Source: M55B144 sp964550615
GTDB taxonomy: Bacteria > Bipolaricaulota > Bipolaricaulia > UBA7950 > UBA9294
Direction: 5' to 3'
DNA length: 49,202 nucleotides
Assembly: GCA_964550615.1 (NCBI GenBank)
Contig: CAZKAB010000011.1
Location: 1-49,202 of the forward strand
Each line of letters opens with the position of its first letter. Position 1 is the first letter of the stretch. The position numbers and the translations under genes are program-made. Under the pieces are notes generated by a model. That model saw only the letters and a program-made list of their open reading frames with translations. It made no database searches and was not told the origin of the DNA. Below, in pieces: positions 48,394 through 49,202 of this stretch.

Positions 48394-49202
48394 ATGAAGA
48401 TCAATCACTCGATTCTCTGGCGGTATGTGCTTCTAGGAACGTTTGTGTTTCTTGTCTTTTTTTCGATGAATGCTGGTGCTGCAGAGGGATGGCCGAACTG
48501 CAATTTCCACTGCACGGCGAAAGATGTTGAGTTGACGCGAGCCTATGCCGACACCGGTGCGTCGGGGTGCGAGCCCGGCACGCAGATCACGGCTACTATC
48601 TGGGGGGTCTTCCGGGCAAACGCGACGAGATATGCCGTGTGGATTCTTGGAGATATATACTCCGGCGGCGCGCGCGTAGAACATTTGGAACAGTGCGTTG
48701 CGGACACGATCACGTCTGGGACCACGGAAGTGCCGCTGGCGGTAGTCACTTGGACATGCGGTGAGCCGCTCGAGTTTGAGAATATCATTGTTTCTTGGGA
48801 GGCGAAGAACGCCTCATGCGGAGACGCGCCCGAGTGCAAGGAGCGCGGGGCAAAGTGCTCGCAACCCATTCTTGCTCCGATCTACGTGGTCCCGCGGCTT
48901 ATCGTGGACCTCTCGTCAGATACGCCTCAGTGTTTGGGCGCTCCAGTCTCCTTTGGTTCGTTTGTGAGCGGTGGAGTCGGTCCATATTCCTACAACTGGG
49001 ACTTCGACGACGGAACGGCAACGAGCAGCCAACCATCCCCGAGTCACACCTACGCCTCTCCGGGGACATACAACGTGTTTCTGACAGTGACTGACAGCCT
49101 GGGAACGCGCGAGTCTAGCTCGACTATGGCCCTTGTTCGCGAGCCGCCGGCAGCGAACGCTGACAATAGTGGGCCGTACTGCGTGGGAGAAACGATCGAG
49201 CT
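48394..49202 (+). CDS. Secreted PKD-domain protein (partial, runs off the right edge)
   Basis: The frame stays open for 269 codons to the window end. A signal peptide (about residues 1-30, MKINHSILWRYVLLGTFVFL) ends near AGAAEG. A Cys-rich N-terminal domain follows (NCNFHC, SGCEPG, EQCVAD, WTCGEP, ASCGDAPECKERGAKC) of about 150 residues that I do not recognise. Then a PKD domain: PQCLGAPVSFGSFVSGGVGPYSYNWDFDDG with HTYASPGTYNVFLTVTD, and the start of a second repeat (NSGPYCVGETIE). The GPYC-x-G-E-T linker suggests a chain of repeats. Probably a surface adhesin-like protein. Confidence 0.85.
   Translation, partial: MKINHSILWRYVLLGTFVFLVFFSMNAGAAEGWPNCNFHCTAKDVELTRAYADTGASGCEPGTQITATIWGVFRANATRYAVWILGDIYSGGARVEHLEQCVADTITSGTTEVPLAVVTWTCGEPLEFENIIVSWEAKNASCGDAPECKERGAKCSQPILAPIYVVPRLIVDLSSDTPQCLGAPVSFGSFVSGGVGPYSYNWDFDDGTATSSQPSPSHTYASPGTYNVFLTVTDSLGTRESSSTMALVREPPAANADNSGPYCVGETIE

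Noticed and set aside
1..49202. CRISPR arrays, phage genes or insertion sequences
   Set aside because: No regularly spaced repeats, integrase, transposase or phage structural motifs were seen.

Overview
The window is 49,202 bases of a bacterial chromosome or MAG scaffold with moderately high GC. It contains one run of exactly 100 N (35254-35353). It reads as a free-living diderm: there are lipoproteins with a lipobox, a probable outer-membrane barrel and secreted PKD-domain proteins. It carries no rRNA, tRNA, phage, transposase or CRISPR that I can see. The aromatic operon has the aroF-tyrA-aroA-aroE-aroC-aroKB-aroQ order, with the AroK-AroB fusion and the type I-beta DAHP synthase, that I associate with Thermotoga-like deep-branching bacteria. 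PKD lipoproteins, a DUF4384 protein and DUF362 would also suit a candidate phylum such as Bipolaricaulota. That placement is an inference and not certain.

Layout. 1-3200: a partial TetR regulator with its palindromic operator, a sulfotransferase-like protein, the GTPase YchF and a secreted DUF4384 protein. 3200-5130 (minus): nucleoside hydrolase then ribokinase, a two-step nucleoside salvage unit. 5275-7007: a promoter, a 27-codon leader ORF with clustered Cys codons, then cysK-cysE. 7.1-17 kb: an MFS carrier, nitroreductase, an ExeM-type secreted nuclease, an SDR plus serine-palmitoyltransferase-like pair, a DUF362 ferredoxin, RimO and a B3/B4 protein. 17-19.5 kb (minus): a SurA-like chaperone and a tightly overlapped set of small genes. 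19.8-24.7 kb: uvrB-uvrA. 25.5-28.6 kb (minus): outer-membrane protein, two PKD lipoproteins and MarC, with a possible structured RNA upstream.

30.9-41 kb (minus) is the core of the window. It is one compact ten-gene operon running from chorismate mutase through the whole shikimate pathway to Phe and Tyr. Successive genes overlap by 1 to 13 bases. It is preceded by a consensus promoter, a 32-residue leader peptide ending LFYYYFVGDFLATF, a stem overlapping the end of that ORF, and a GC-rich hairpin with a T-run. This has the layout of a transcription attenuator sensing Tyr and/or Phe. I think it is the most interesting signal here, together with the Cys leader upstream of cysK.

41.4-49.2 kb: an ABM-like protein, an acetyltransferase, a methyltransferase and a thioesterase. 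Then comes an operon of two paralogous membrane proteins, a winged-helix regulator and a 26-residue membrane peptide, with a matching palindromic operator in the promoter. It is followed by threonine aldolase, a molybdopterin oxidoreductase with a membrane partner, and the start of another secreted PKD protein. A noncoding repeat of about 200 bases occurs in two intergenic regions in opposite orientation (8388-8625 and 43681-43885). The 100-N gap in aroC is flanked by a perfect 55-base duplication. It looks like an assembly artefact, and removing it restores a complete aroC.
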